Source of the DNA: Gleimia sp. 6138-11-ORH1
GTDB taxonomy: Bacteria > Actinomycetota > Actinomycetes > Actinomycetales > Actinomycetaceae
NCBI RefSeq assembly: GCF_024814355.1
Contig: NZ_JANUXV010000001.1
Span: 248,001 to 312,000, forward strand
DNA length: 64,000 nucleotides
Reading direction: 5' to 3'
In this document: piece after piece, positions 28,954 through 40,585 of the stretch
How positions within the stretch are numbered: the stretch's first letter is position 1
How the letters are laid out: each line of letters starts with the position of its first letter
Notes under the pieces: generated by a model
What the model was told of the DNA's origin: nothing
The model's input: only the letters and a program-made list of their open reading frames with translations
The model's database searches: none
Translations under genes and position numbers: made by a program

Positions 28954-30060
28954 GTGAGCTCATACGCCACTCAGCTACAAGCAGTAGCCCCCCTACTTGA
29001 AGAATACGCTCAGGTTGAAGCTGCTTTGGCAGACCCAGAAGTACTGGCAGATCTTGGGCAGCAAAGAAAACTTGGAAAGCGATTTTCTGAACTTTCCGTC
29101 ATAAAAAAAGCAGCAGATTCTCTGGTGGCCGCGATTGAGGATGTGGCTGCAGCAAAGGAAATGGCTGCTGAAGACGCTAGTTTTGCTTCGGAAATTCCCG
29201 CTTTAGAAGAAGCCTTAGAAGCAGCCCACGCTCGTTTAGTGAAAATTTTAATTCCTCGTGACCCGGCTGATGCCGATAACGTCATCTTGGAAATTAAAGC
29301 TGGTGAAGGTGGGGAAGAATCTGCTTTATTCGCTGCTGAACTGGCTCGCATGTACACTCGATACGCTGAAACTAAAGGCTGGCGAGTTAAAGAACTTTCC
29401 TCTACCTACACTGGATTGGGTGGGGTTAAGGAAGTTTCTCTTTCGATTGCTTCGAAAACAGATGTTGCCGCCGAGGACGGTGTGTGGGCGCACCTAAAGT
29501 TTGAAGGTGGAGTTCACCGAGTGCAGCGAGTTCCCGTCACGGAATCCCAAGGGCGAATCCACACCTCTGCAGTGGGTGTCCTGGTTACTCCTGAAGTGGA
29601 AGATGATACTGACGAACTGGTTATTGAACCTAATGATCTGCGGATTGACGTTTTCCGTTCTTCAGGGCCAGGCGGGCAGTCAGTTAATACCACTGACTCG
29701 GCTGTGCGTATCACTCACTTACCTACCGGCGTAGTTGTTTCGATGCAGAACGAAAAATCCCAGCTACAAAATAAAGAAGCTGCTTTGCGCGTGCTCCGTT
29801 CCCGGTTAATCCAAATGGAACGTGAAAAGAAAGAAGCTGAAGCTTCCGCTATGCGCGCTTCACAGGTGCGCACAGTGGACCGTTCTGAACGAATCCGCAC
29901 CTATAATTTCCCCGAAAACCGGATTGCCGACCACCGGACAGGGTATAAGGCTTACAATCTTTCAACTGTGCTTGAAGGAGAACTGGAACCGGTGATTCAG
30001 TCTGCGATCGTCCTTGATGAACAGCGACGGATGGAAGCGGCTGGACAAGGAAACCAGTAG
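28954..30060 (+). CDS. prfA: Peptide chain release factor 1
   Basis: RF1 releases peptides at UAA and UAG. The catalytic GGQ loop is [17 protein letters not shown], preceded by [21 protein letters not shown] chose GTG 28954 ([10 protein letters not shown]) because GAAGGA stands six bases before it and the longer frame from 28897 starts inside the rpmE terminator. At 368 residues it has the normal length. It heads a run with prmC, tsaC, wecA and the atp genes. Confidence 0.95.
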   Translation: MSSYATQLQAVAPLLEEYAQVEAALADPEVLADLGQQRKLGKRFSELSVIKKAADSLVAAIEDVAAAKEMAAEDASFASEIPALEEALEAAHARLVKILIPRDPADADNVILEIKAGEGGEESALFAAELARMYTRYAETKGWRVKELSSTYTGLGGVKEVSLSIASKTDVAAEDGVWAHLKFEGGVHRVQRVPVTESQGRIHTSAVGVLVTPEVEDDTDELVIEPNDLRIDVFRSSGPGGQSVNTTDSAVRITHLPTGVVVSMQNEKSQLQNKEAALRVLRSRLIQMEREKKEAEASAMRASQVRTVDRSERIRTYNFPENRIADHRTGYKAYNLSTVLEGELEPVIQSAIVLDEQRRMEAAGQGNQ

Positions 30061-30074
30061 TCCAAACGGTTTTA

Positions 30075-30929
30075 ATGGAATCAACGCAGACTCAACAACT
30101 GTTTTTAACCGCAGTGCAAAGATTACGTGCTGCGGGGATTGAAAGTGCCCAAAAGGATGCTACTGAACTATTCCAAGTAGTTATACAAGCCCCCCGTTAC
30201 CTTTGGAAAGAAACGGTTAGTGAAACTGAAAGAAAACAACTTGAAGAATTAGTTAGCCGCCGCGAAACCCGTGAACCACTTTTTTATATTCTGCAAAAAA
30301 TGTGGTTCTACGGTTTGGAACTTAACGCCCGTCCCGGGGTATTTTGTGTCCGTCCGGAAACAGAAATGCTTGTGGAAACAGCTTTGCAGTGGGTGAGAGA
30401 TAAAGGGATTGAATTTGGCAAGGCCCTTGACCTATGTACCGGAAGTGGAGCTATTGCACTGGCGTTAGACAGTCAGCTACCCAACTGGGAGGTCACTGGA
30501 GTTGAGGTATCCCCAGACGCCCTCGAAATTGCTAAAGAAAACCGCGAGAAACTAGGTTTAAAAACCGCTTTAGTGGCTGCAGACGCACTTGTGCTTCGCT
30601 CGGAATGGGAAAACAGTTTTCACCTGGTTGTATCCAACCCCCCTTATGTGCCGGTGCGGAAACTACCTGGAGAAACCGAGTACGAACCAAGTTTAGCTTT
30701 CTGGGGTGGGGGAGAAAACGGCATGGAAATCCCGCAGCAGATCATTGCAAATGCCTACCGGTATTTGCAACCTGGCGGCTTGGTGATTATGGAACACGAT
30801 GATACGCAGGGAGAAGCCACTCGGGAAGCAGCCAGCAAAGCAGGGTTTAGTGATATTTCAACCCAGCTTGACTTAAATGGGATCGACAGATTTTTAATCG
30901 CCCAAAAGCCGGTGGCTAACAAATCGTGA
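30075..30929 (+). CDS. prmC: Release factor glutamine methyltransferase
   Basis: PrmC methylates the Gln of the GGQ motif of RF1 and RF2. The SAM-binding motif is LDLCTGSGAIALAL, and the catalytic NPPY is in VVSNPPYVPV. The N-terminal helical domain is present. It lies 14 bases after prfA, its substrate gene, as is usual. Confidence 0.95.
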   Translation: MESTQTQQLFLTAVQRLRAAGIESAQKDATELFQVVIQAPRYLWKETVSETERKQLEELVSRRETREPLFYILQKMWFYGLELNARPGVFCVRPETEMLVETALQWVRDKGIEFGKALDLCTGSGAIALALDSQLPNWEVTGVEVSPDALEIAKENREKLGLKTALVAADALVLRSEWENSFHLVVSNPPYVPVRKLPGETEYEPSLAFWGGGENGMEIPQQIIANAYRYLQPGGLVIMEHDDTQGEATREAASKAGFSDISTQLDLNGIDRFLIAQKPVANKS

Positions 30930-30941
30930 GAGAATGAATCT

Positions 30942-31577
30942 ATGGAAATTATTGACTGTAAATCGGCGAAAACCACGGCTCTTAGTCAAACTCAACTAGA
31001 GGCTGTGGTAACCGCAATAAATACGAATCAGCCAATTGTTTTTCCAACTGACACCGTATATGGAATCGCTGGTAATCCGGGAAGTAAAGAAGCAATTGAA
31101 ACCCTCTTAGCAGCAAAGGGGAGAGGACGGCAAAAACCACCCCCGATTCTGCTTGCAAATGCCCAGCAGGTTACGAAAATCGCCAAAGACGTTCCCGCAG
31201 CAGCCTACCGGCTGATGGAAGCGTTTTGGCCCGGAGCTCTCACTTTGATTCTTAAATCCGGTGAAGAAGTAAAATACGATCTAGGAGATATGCCAGACAC
31301 GGTGGCCGTGCGTATGCCCGATAACCCAATCGCCCTGCAAATCTTAGCGAAGACTGGCCCACTGGCAGTGACTTCAGCTAATCTTACCGGTGCCCCGGCA
31401 GCTACTGACTGTCCGCAAGCGGTGACCTATTTTGCTGATAAGGTTGCTGTTTATGTCGATGGTGGGGCTACCGAGGGAAATCTACCTTCTACCATTGTTT
31501 CTTGTGTTGATGAAGTGAAAATATTAAGAAGAGGAAAAATAACGGACACTGAAATCTTTGAGGTGCTGCACGCATGA
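30942..31577 (+). CDS. tsaC: L-threonylcarbamoyladenylate synthase (Sua5/YrdC family)
   Basis: This enzyme makes threonylcarbamoyl-AMP from Thr, bicarbonate and ATP for the t6A37 tRNA modification. YrdC-domain motifs are IVFPTDTVYGIAGN, KGRGRQKPPPIL, WPGALTLIL, VAVRMPDNPIAL and LAVTSANLTGAPA. The short 211-residue form lacks the Sua5 C-terminal domain. It ends overlapping the next gene by four bases. Confidence 0.93.
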   Translation: MEIIDCKSAKTTALSQTQLEAVVTAINTNQPIVFPTDTVYGIAGNPGSKEAIETLLAAKGRGRQKPPPILLANAQQVTKIAKDVPAAAYRLMEAFWPGALTLILKSGEEVKYDLGDMPDTVAVRMPDNPIALQILAKTGPLAVTSANLTGAPAATDCPQAVTYFADKVAVYVDGGATEGNLPSTIVSCVDEVKILRRGKITDTEIFEVLHA

Positions 31578-32689
31578 GACTATATATTTTAGTATTTGCA
31601 GTAGCTGCCTTAATTACTTTTATTCTCACTGCAGTGGTTCGACAGATTGCCCTTGCTAAAGGGATTTGCGCACCGGTTAGAGATAGGGATGTCCACACTA
31701 CGCCGATCCCGCGTTTAGGTGGGATTGCGATGTCACTCGGTTTTACGCTGGCGATTTTAATCGCCATGAAAATACCTTACTTTTCGCCTGTTTTTGAAAA
31801 AGGGCAAATCTGGGGAGTTGTAATCGGAGTAATTGGTATCACCGTTTTGGGGGCGGTAGATGATATCTACGAACTGGACTGGATTGCGAAAATAGCCGGG
31901 CAAATTATTGTTGCAATGCTAATGGTATATTTCGGAGTGCAATTTATTTCCTTCCCTATTTTCGGGATAACTATCGGTTCTTCCACTATGTCTATGGTGG
32001 TGACGGTACTGATAATCGTCTCTTTGATGAATGCCGTGAACTTTGTAGATGGCTTAGACGGGTTAGCCGCTGGGGTAGTAGGGATAGGGGCATTAGCTTT
32101 CTTTGGATACAGCTATCTATTGACGGTAATTTCTGAAGCTCTTACTTTTGCCTCTACCGCTTCACTAATTAGCGCTGCCTTAGTAGGAATCTGCTTTGGT
32201 TTTATCCCTTATAACTTTCATCCGGCATCAATCTTTATGGGAGATGCGGGAGCTATGTCACTGGGAGTTTTAGTTGCCAGTGCGGGGATTATCGTGACTG
32301 GGCAAATTGATCCCAATATTCTTAATGCCCCCCAGTTATATTCCGCAATTATTCCTATTCTTTTGCCAATCTTGGTGGTGCTACTTCCCATTATTGATAT
32401 GCTGGCAGCCATTATCCGTCGCGTTTCCAAAGGGGCTTCTCCATTTGCCGCAGATAAACAGCATATTCATCATCAACTGTTGAAACTGGGACATTCTCAC
32501 AGTGCGGTGGCGCTGCTGATGTATCTGTGGACATTTTTAGTGACCGCCCCCGTTGTAGCTATTCTTATTTTCCCGTCCCACTACGTGCTGATTGCCACGG
32601 TGATTAGTTGGATAATCGGAATTTTCCTGACCCGGAAAACTCCTAGAATGATAGATAAGCTGACAGAAGAAAGGATGAAGCAGGAATGA
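31574..32689 (+). CDS. WecA/TagO-type undecaprenyl-phosphate sugar-1-phosphate transferase
   Basis: A membrane glycosyltransferase of the MraY/WecA family (371 residues, about ten helices) that starts polysaccharide or wall-polymer synthesis on undecaprenyl phosphate, usually with GlcNAc-1-P. The catalytic Asp pairs are in GAVDDIYEL and VNFVDGLDGLAAG; the loop motif KQHIHHQLLKLGHSHSA is WecA/Rfe-like. It overlaps tsaC and the next gene by four bases each. The gene stands at the place of the Mycobacterium wecA homologue before the atp operon. Confidence 0.92.
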   Translation: MRLYILVFAVAALITFILTAVVRQIALAKGICAPVRDRDVHTTPIPRLGGIAMSLGFTLAILIAMKIPYFSPVFEKGQIWGVVIGVIGITVLGAVDDIYELDWIAKIAGQIIVAMLMVYFGVQFISFPIFGITIGSSTMSMVVTVLIIVSLMNAVNFVDGLDGLAAGVVGIGALAFFGYSYLLTVISEALTFASTASLISAALVGICFGFIPYNFHPASIFMGDAGAMSLGVLVASAGIIVTGQIDPNILNAPQLYSAIIPILLPILVVLLPIIDMLAAIIRRVSKGASPFAADKQHIHHQLLKLGHSHSAVALLMYLWTFLVTAPVVAILIFPSHYVLIATVISWIIGIFLTRKTPRMIDKLTEERMKQE

Positions 32690-33126
32690 GTTCTTTAAAG
32701 TTGCTGGCAGCAGTTGAAAGACTAAAAAAGATTCTCCCTCTTGCCGCTGTCCTGATTGGCGCTCTCAGCATGTTAATAACTTGGGGGTTAGAAAAGTCAG
32801 TTTTGACTGCTTTAATCGCAACGGGAATCGGGATTGTTCTGGCACTGTTAAGTGGGTGGACATTAACGCTGGTAGCTCGGAACTCTAGTTTGCAGTTACT
32901 GGCCGTGGGGGCAGATTACCTAATTAAGATAGTTATCTTGATTTCTAGCGTGCTGATTGTCCAAAATGTCAGTGGATTAGACCGGCGTGTAATGGGCTTA
33001 ATTCTGGTTGCTAACATCTTGGTGCAGGCAGCTTTACAAGTGCGGATTCTAATGCAGGTGAAGGGCCCCGTAGTGGAACCAAATCTCCGTGTTCACGATG
33101 TGAATAAGGAAACTGACTCGCAATAA
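32686..33126 (+). CDS. Probable AtpI-like membrane protein
   Basis: A 146-residue protein with four hydrophobic segments, standing directly before atpB, at the place of the atpI-type gene of actinobacteria. Its sequence is poorly conserved, so the call rests on position, size and topology. AtpI is thought to help assemble the c-ring. It is coupled to the preceding transferase by an ATGA overlap. Confidence 0.6.
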   Translation: MSSLKLLAAVERLKKILPLAAVLIGALSMLITWGLEKSVLTALIATGIGIVLALLSGWTLTLVARNSSLQLLAVGADYLIKIVILISSVLIVQNVSGLDRRVMGLILVANILVQAALQVRILMQVKGPVVEPNLRVHDVNKETDSQ

Positions 33127-33269
33127 CTTTTCTGATAGTATGGTTCAGTTACTAAACTAAGTTTTTTTGGATAACAACGCAGGTTTACAAAATAGTAACC
33201 GTTACCAGGTAGTAGCTAATTAAAACCAAACCCAGGGGGTGTATTCTGTTCACCGCAACAGTTTCAACG

Positions 33270-34061
33270 GTGTTGGCAAAAGTAGCCGGTCTTGGCATTT
33301 TGCCGATGATTCCAGGTATGGATGACTTCTTCCCAGCACCTTTTGCCTTTGAGGGCACCATATTTGAAATGAACCGTCTGGTTTTAGTACGTTTAATTGC
33401 CGCTACGATGCTCATTTTACTTTTCAGTATCGGTGCCAGCCGCGCAAAGCTAATCCCTTCCAAAGGACAGATTATCTTAGAATCGATGATTCTATTTGTG
33501 CGGGATAATATCGCGATCGATACATTGGGAGATAAAGAAGGGCGTCGCTATGCGCCTGTTTTAACCATTATTTTCCTGGGCGTATTCTTCATGAACATTA
33601 CCGGCGTAATCCCGGGACTGAATATCGCGGCTTCTTCTGTTATCGCAGTACCTTTAGTTTTTGCGATTTTCAGCTACGTCACCTTCATTGTGGCCGGCAT
33701 TAAAAAGTTTGGTTTCTTCGGCTATTTCAAGTCCCAGCTTTTCCCCAGCGGGGTTCCCGCTTGGCTTTACGTCTTGCTCACGCCTATTGAACTGCTATCA
33801 ATCTTTATTATTCGCCCGATAACCTTAACCGTCCGTCTGCTTGCTAACATGATTGCCGGACACCTGATTCTTGCCCTGAGTTTCTTTGGAACGAATTACC
33901 TTTTCTTTGAAGCTGCTGGAGCATTGAAACTAGTAGGCGTAGTCACTTTTTCCGCCGGAATAGTTTTCACCCTTTTTGAGATTTTCGTAGCAGCACTACA
34001 AGCCTACATTTTCGCGATTCTCTCAGCCGTTTATATTAAGCTTTCTATCGAATCCCACTGA
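33270..34061 (+). CDS. atpB: ATP synthase F0 subunit a
   Basis: Subunit a carries the half channels for protons. The family motif with the essential Arg is RPITLTVRLLANMIAGHLILAL, and the C-terminal end is LQAYIFAILSAVYIKLSIESH. The start is uncertain: the listed GTG has no close ribosome binding site, but a strong AGGGGG (33234-33239) fits a CTG start at 33246, which would add eight residues. The remainder of the operon follows in order. Confidence 0.93.
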   Translation: MLAKVAGLGILPMIPGMDDFFPAPFAFEGTIFEMNRLVLVRLIAATMLILLFSIGASRAKLIPSKGQIILESMILFVRDNIAIDTLGDKEGRRYAPVLTIIFLGVFFMNITGVIPGLNIAASSVIAVPLVFAIFSYVTFIVAGIKKFGFFGYFKSQLFPSGVPAWLYVLLTPIELLSIFIIRPITLTVRLLANMIAGHLILALSFFGTNYLFFEAAGALKLVGVVTFSAGIVFTLFEIFVAALQAYIFAILSAVYIKLSIESH

Positions 34062-34128
34062 TAGAGAAATCTTCTGCGCAAAGCAGAAACTCCACACCTA
34101 CTTCAGAAAATCTGAAGCTTGACAGTAA

Positions 34129-34347
<219 letters not shown>

Positions 34348-34348
34348 C

Positions 34349-34900
34349 ATGTACTTTCCGCTAATTGCAGAACAAGCAGGTAAAGCGTCTTATCCGGTTT
34401 TATTCCCCCCGCTTTACGACATAGTTTGGCAGGCACTAGTGCTCCTTCTTATCGGAGGGGTTCTCTACCGTTATGCACTTCCAAAGTTCACTGCCATTCT
34501 CGACGAACGCGAAAAACAGATTGCTGAAGGATTAGCAGCTGCTGACCGAGCGAAAGATTCAGAGGCATTAGCAAAGCGCCGGGCAGAAGAAGCCCTGCAG
34601 GCTGCTCATGCTGAAGCAGGTAAGATTCGTTCTTCTGCTACCGAGGACGGTAAGAAGATCGTTGCTAAAGCCCGCCGCGACGCTGAAGCTGACGCTGCCC
34701 GCATTTTAGAAAATGCGCGACGTCAGATTTTAGCTGAACGTCAAGCAGCTGAAATCTCACTAAAATCTGAAATCGGTTTATTAGCAACGGAACTAGCAGA
34801 AAAGATCGTTGGCGAACATCTTAAAGATACCCAGCTAACCGCTCGGGTGGTAGATCGTTTCCTTGACGACCTTGAAGTAGTCCCAGTACAGGAGTCATGA
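34349..34900 (+). CDS. atpF: ATP synthase F0 subunit b
   Basis: A membrane helix near the N-terminus (IVWQALVLLLIGGVLY) is followed by a long charged coiled coil (EREKQIAEGLAAADRAKDSEALAK and onward), the stator of the F-type ATPase. I chose ATG 34349, one base after the atpE stop; the longer frame runs into atpE. The 183-residue length is usual. It overlaps atpH by four bases. Confidence 0.94.
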   Translation: MYFPLIAEQAGKASYPVLFPPLYDIVWQALVLLLIGGVLYRYALPKFTAILDEREKQIAEGLAAADRAKDSEALAKRRAEEALQAAHAEAGKIRSSATEDGKKIVAKARRDAEADAARILENARRQILAERQAAEISLKSEIGLLATELAEKIVGEHLKDTQLTARVVDRFLDDLEVVPVQES

Positions 34901-35715
34901 TGCGTGCAGCGAGTGAGAAAACTCTAAAAGCCGCTACGGCAGTTCTTAACCAGCAAATGTTGGGAACTGATGCAGATATGATGACCGTGGCTGAAAACCT
35001 CTTCGGACTATCTGACCTTACTCGGGATACAGCTGCCGTAAGAAATGCGTTGACTGATCCGGGAAGAAGTAGCGCAGATAAGCGAAACCTCACTCGCTCT
35101 CTGCTTGATTCAAAAGTTGCTGCACAAACCCTCCCGATTGTCGAAGAACTGGCTAGCGGTACCTGGTCACACCCCATGGACCTAGTCGAAGCACTCGAGA
35201 CATTGGGAACTGAAGCAGTCTTCACCGCGGCAGAAAAAGAAGCTAAATTAGCTGAAGTAGAAGAACAACTCTTTAGAGTAAATACCTTCTTAGCGGAGCA
35301 ACGTGACCTACGTATCGGTCTGTCAGATCTTGGGGTAGGTGGCCCGCATGAGAGAGCACATTTTGCAGCTCGTTTCTTTGCAGACCACCTCAACCAATAC
35401 TCTTCCCGCTTAGTAAGGCGCGCCGTAAGACTGTCCATTCACGGACGTCTACTGTCCCGTCTACGTCACCTAAGTGAAATGGCTTCACAACGCCGTAATC
35501 AAGTCCCAGCAGTGGTAACTGTCGCTCAACCTTTACAAGAGCAGCAACGCCAACGACTGGTGGCTAATCTAGAAAAACGCCTGAATCAAAAGGTCCTTCT
35601 TCATGAAGTAATCGACCCTGAGATTCTAGGTGGGATTCATATCCTCGTCGGTAACCAAGCGATTAACGCTACAGTAAGTTCCAACTTGGAGCAGGCAAAG
35701 CGTGCGCTTGCCTAA
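34897..35715 (+). CDS. atpH: ATP synthase F1 subunit delta
   Basis: The delta subunit ties the stator to F1. The 272-residue form with an N-terminal ADAEN-like helical region (LKAATAVLNQQMLG onward), and the C-terminal delta signature (HEVIDPEILGGIHILVGNQAINATV) is the longer actinobacterial type. The start overlaps atpF as ATGA. Confidence 0.93.
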   Translation: MMRAASEKTLKAATAVLNQQMLGTDADMMTVAENLFGLSDLTRDTAAVRNALTDPGRSSADKRNLTRSLLDSKVAAQTLPIVEELASGTWSHPMDLVEALETLGTEAVFTAAEKEAKLAEVEEQLFRVNTFLAEQRDLRIGLSDLGVGGPHERAHFAARFFADHLNQYSSRLVRRAVRLSIHGRLLSRLRHLSEMASQRRNQVPAVVTVAQPLQEQQRQRLVANLEKRLNQKVLLHEVIDPEILGGIHILVGNQAINATVSSNLEQAKRALA

Positions 35716-35760
35716 TAAAACGTATCCATACAGTAAAAAGAAACGGTAAGGAAAAGCTCA

Positions 35761-37389
35761 ATGGCTGAACTTTCTATCCGGCCCGAAGAAATCCGGGCAG
35801 CGCTGGACAGCTTCGTAGAATCATACACGCCGTCCGACACTGCAGCGGAAGAAATTGGTCACGTCACCCAGGCAGCCGACGGTATCGCACACGTCGAAGG
35901 TCTTCCGGGCGTAATGGCGAACGAACTTCTACGCTTTGAAGATGGCACTTTAGGGCTGGCCTCAAACCTTGACATCCGAGACATCGGTGTGATTATCCTT
36001 GGCGACTTCACCAATATTGAAGAAGGCCAAGAAGTACGCCGCACCGGCGATGTTCTTTCAGTGCCAGTAGGTGACGGCTACCTCGGGCGCGTCGTAGACC
36101 CACTGGGTAACCCCATCGATGGTTTAGGGGAGATCAAAGATCTTGAAGGCGTCCGCGCCCTGGAACTCCAAGCCCCCGGCGTTATGGCACGTAAATCCGT
36201 GCACGAACCACTCCAAACTGGTCTAAAAGCTATCGACTCGATGATTCCCATCGGGCGTGGTCAGCGTCAGCTGATTATCGGTGACCGTCAAACCGGTAAG
36301 ACCCAGATCGCCCTCGATGCCATTATGAACCAGCGTGAAAACTGGCTCTCCGGCGACCCCAGCAAGCAAGTGCGCTGCATCTACGTTGCCATCGGCCAAA
36401 AGGGCTCCACAATCGCTTCCGTAAAAGGCGCTTTGGAAGCAGCCGGCGCAATGGAATACACCACCATCGTTGCCTCCCCAGCTTCCGACCCAGCTGGATA
36501 CAAGTTCCTGGCACCTTACACCGGCTCCGCAATTGGGCAGCACTGGATGTATAACGGCAAGCACGTTCTGATTGTCTTTGACGATCTTTCCAAGCAGGCT
36601 GAAGCATACCGCGCTGTTTCGCTGCTTCTGCGTCGCCCACCGGGCCGTGAAGCCTACCCTGGTGACGTATTCTACCTACACTCCCGCTTGCTTGAACGCT
36701 GCGCGAAACTTTCCGATGAACTCGGCGGCGGGTCAATGACCGGCCTGCCGATTATTGAAACTAAGGCAAATGACGTTTCCGCCTACATTCCGACTAACGT
36801 AATTTCGATTACTGACGGTCAGATCTTCCTACAGTCCGACCTCTTCAACGCAAACCAGCGGCCCGCTGTTGACGTGGGTATTTCCGTATCCCGCGTGGGT
36901 GGGGCAGCCCAGGTAAAGGCAATGAAGAAGGTATCGGGTACTCTAAAGATTACTTTGGCACAGTACCGCGCCATGGCTGCTTTCGCCATGTTTGCCTCTG
37001 ACCTTGATGAAGCAACTAAGAAACAGCTAACCCGTGGTGAACGCCTGATGGCACTGTTAAAGCAGTCCCAGGCGAATCCATATTCAGTAGCGGAACAGGT
37101 TGTTTCCATCTGGGCTGGTACCAACGGTTACCTAGATGATCTGGAAGTTAATGACGTAGCTCGTTTTGAACGGGGACTATTGGATTACCTGGCTTCTAAC
37201 ACCGATGTGCTGGCAACTATTGAAGCTACCGGAAACTTAGAGAAAGAAACTGAAGAGGCAATGCGCACCGGCATTACTACCTACCTCAACTCTTTCTTAA
37301 AGTCTGAAGGATATGTTAAGTCAGACGAGTCTCGTGAAGTAGCAGCTGAACTTACTAAAGAACAGATCGTTCGCGGTAAGAAGGCCTGA
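35761..37389 (+). CDS. atpA: ATP synthase F1 subunit alpha
   Basis: The non-catalytic nucleotide-binding subunit. The P-loop is GDRQTGKT, and the family signature [14 protein letters not shown] is present. The length of 542 residues is normal. AAGGAAAAGC precedes the ATG. Part of the atpBEFHAGDC operon. Confidence 0.97.
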   Translation: MAELSIRPEEIRAALDSFVESYTPSDTAAEEIGHVTQAADGIAHVEGLPGVMANELLRFEDGTLGLASNLDIRDIGVIILGDFTNIEEGQEVRRTGDVLSVPVGDGYLGRVVDPLGNPIDGLGEIKDLEGVRALELQAPGVMARKSVHEPLQTGLKAIDSMIPIGRGQRQLIIGDRQTGKTQIALDAIMNQRENWLSGDPSKQVRCIYVAIGQKGSTIASVKGALEAAGAMEYTTIVASPASDPAGYKFLAPYTGSAIGQHWMYNGKHVLIVFDDLSKQAEAYRAVSLLLRRPPGREAYPGDVFYLHSRLLERCAKLSDELGGGSMTGLPIIETKANDVSAYIPTNVISITDGQIFLQSDLFNANQRPAVDVGISVSRVGGAAQVKAMKKVSGTLKITLAQYRAMAAFAMFASDLDEATKKQLTRGERLMALLKQSQANPYSVAEQVVSIWAGTNGYLDDLEVNDVARFERGLLDYLASNTDVLATIEATGNLEKETEEAMRTGITTYLNSFLKSEGYVKSDESREVAAELTKEQIVRGKKA

Positions 37390-37391
37390 TA

Positions 37392-38297
37392 ATGGGCGGT
37401 AAACAGCGAATCTACAAACAGCGGATCCGCTCCACGCAAACTCTGAAAAAAGTTTTCCGCGCGATGGAGCTGATCGCAGCTTCACGTATCGGTAAAGCAC
37501 GTGACAAAGCTACTTCAGGGGCGCCATATGAAAAGGCGCTTACCCAAGCGGTGGCTGCAGTGGCGCTTCACGGTGACTTGGAACATCCGCTCACCAGTGA
37601 ACGCACTGACACGAACCGAGTAGCAGTTCTGACGGTGACTTCAGACCGCGGTATGGCCGGAGCCTATTCCTCAACTATCTTGCGTGAAACAGAACGCTTG
37701 ATGAACCGCTTAACTGACGCAGGTAAAGAACCAGTGTTATTTACCGCCGGACGTCGCGGAGCTTCTCATTTCCGTTTCCGTAACCGCGAGATCTATCGCG
37801 CCTGGGAAGGGGAATCGGACGCCCCAACTGAAGATACCATTATAGAAATCGCTGCTAGTTTGCTGGAGCTTTTCTTAGAAGAAGACCCGCAGAAAGCAGT
37901 TGGTGAAGTCTACATCGTCTTCACACGATTTAAGAATATGGTTTCCCAAGTTCCAGAGGTACGGCAAATGCTCCCACTGACCGTGGTAGATAGTGCGGAT
38001 ACTGAAGAAACCGACGACGAAGCAGAACTATTTCCTGAATATGAGTTTGAACCAAACGAGGGAACTGTTCTGGACGCCCTATTGCCTCTTTATGTCGAGA
38101 ATCGAATTCGCAATGCGCTGCTCCAAGCAGCTGCTTCCGAATTAGCTTCACGTCAGCAGGCAATGCACACCGCAACCGAAAATGCGGAAGATTTGATTAC
38201 TAACTACACTCGCTTGGCGAACTCGGCCCGCCAAGCAGAAATCACGCAAGAAATTAGCGAGATTGTATCGGGTGCCGACGCTTTGGCAAATGGCTGA
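37392..38297 (+). CDS. atpG: ATP synthase F1 subunit gamma
   Basis: The central shaft. The N-terminal coiled coil (RIRSTQTLKKVFRAMELIAASRI) and C-terminal coiled coil with IRNALLQAAASELASRQQAMHTAT...ARQAEITQEISEIVSGA are typical. An acidic stretch (EETDDEAELFPEYEFEPNE) in the middle fits actinobacterial gamma. It starts two bases after atpA. Confidence 0.95.
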   Translation: MGGKQRIYKQRIRSTQTLKKVFRAMELIAASRIGKARDKATSGAPYEKALTQAVAAVALHGDLEHPLTSERTDTNRVAVLTVTSDRGMAGAYSSTILRETERLMNRLTDAGKEPVLFTAGRRGASHFRFRNREIYRAWEGESDAPTEDTIIEIAASLLELFLEEDPQKAVGEVYIVFTRFKNMVSQVPEVRQMLPLTVVDSADTEETDDEAELFPEYEFEPNEGTVLDALLPLYVENRIRNALLQAAASELASRQQAMHTATENAEDLITNYTRLANSARQAEITQEISEIVSGADALANG

Positions 38298-39764
<1,467 letters not shown>

Positions 39765-39766
39765 AG

Positions 39767-40042
39767 ATGACTGCAGAACAGTTACTTAAAGTTGAGATAG
39801 TAACCCGTAAGGAAATCCTTTGGAGTGGTGAAGCCACTCACCTGATGTTGCCATCAGTGGAGGGCGACTTTGGGGTGCTGCCCAAACGTGAGCCTATTAT
39901 TGCTGTCCTCCGTGAAGGTATTATTCGCGTAGACTCGGTGGCTGAAGGTCGTTTAGAATTCGATGTAACCGGTGGTTTCGTTTCAGTCGATTCTGACTAC
40001 GTCACGGTTGTTGCTGAAGCTGGCGCGGTAAGAAATAACTGA
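39767..40042 (+). CDS. atpC: ATP synthase F1 subunit epsilon (short form)
   Basis: The 91-residue chain carries the N-terminal beta-sandwich domain (VEIVTRKEILWSGEATHLMLPSVEGDFGVLPKREPIIAVL) and ends directly after it (VTVVAEAGAVRNN). The C-terminal two-helix domain that inhibits ATP hydrolysis in other bacteria is absent, with a stop at the natural domain end. It starts two bases after atpD. Confidence 0.93.
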   Translation: MTAEQLLKVEIVTRKEILWSGEATHLMLPSVEGDFGVLPKREPIIAVLREGIIRVDSVAEGRLEFDVTGGFVSVDSDYVTVVAEAGAVRNN

Positions 40043-40070
40043 GCTGAAGAGGAAAGAGGAGGGATTAAGC

Positions 40071-40481
40071 ATGGATTTTATGATCACCGTGTTTAGCGTC
40101 CTGCTTTTCTTGGTTTTAGTTGTTGCCGTTGTGGGGCTCTATCTGGTATTGCGGATCCGTCACATTGGGAACATTGTGGGGACATTTGAGTGCTGGATTC
40201 GGGATAAACAAACCGACACTTGGACTTCTGGGATGGCGCGTTTTAAAGAAGATGAGCTGCAGTGGTTTCGTCTGGTTGGGTTTCGTCCCACTCCTCAGAT
40301 TCGCTTACCAAGGCGGGGAATGGTTATTTCGGTTCCGCAGAACTTCGGGAACTCTCCTTATGTGGAGATTGTGATTGAAGCTAACGGACAGAAAATCTAT
40401 TGCACTATGGCAACCCAGTGGTATAACGGTCTGGTTTCTTGGGTGGAATCAGAAGCACCTCAGCCGCGTAAACTGTTCTAA
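40071..40481 (+). CDS. DUF2550 family membrane protein
   Basis: A 136-residue protein with one N-terminal membrane helix (about 5-28) and a conserved soluble domain (FECWIRDKQTDTW, LQWFRLVGFRPTPQIRLPRRG). This is the DUF2550 protein that follows atpC in actinobacteria (as Rv1312 in M. tuberculosis). The function is unknown. AGAGGAGGG precedes the ATG by eight bases. Confidence 0.9.
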   Translation: MDFMITVFSVLLFLVLVVAVVGLYLVLRIRHIGNIVGTFECWIRDKQTDTWTSGMARFKEDELQWFRLVGFRPTPQIRLPRRGMVISVPQNFGNSPYVEIVIEANGQKIYCTMATQWYNGLVSWVESEAPQPRKLF

Positions 40482-40502
40482 CGATTACCTTATATTAAGA
40501 AA

Positions 40503-40536
40503 GAAAACTCGGGATATATCCCGAGTTTTCTTTTAT
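40503..40536 (+). terminator. Terminator of the ATP synthase operon
   Basis: Arms 40503-40514 and 40519-40530 form a perfect 12-bp stem with a TATA loop, followed by TTTTAT. This is a strong intrinsic terminator. Confidence 0.9.
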
Positions 40537-40585
40537 CTTTAGGGGGAACTTAAACCCTGGTTAGTAACGTGTTAAGGTGGAATAC

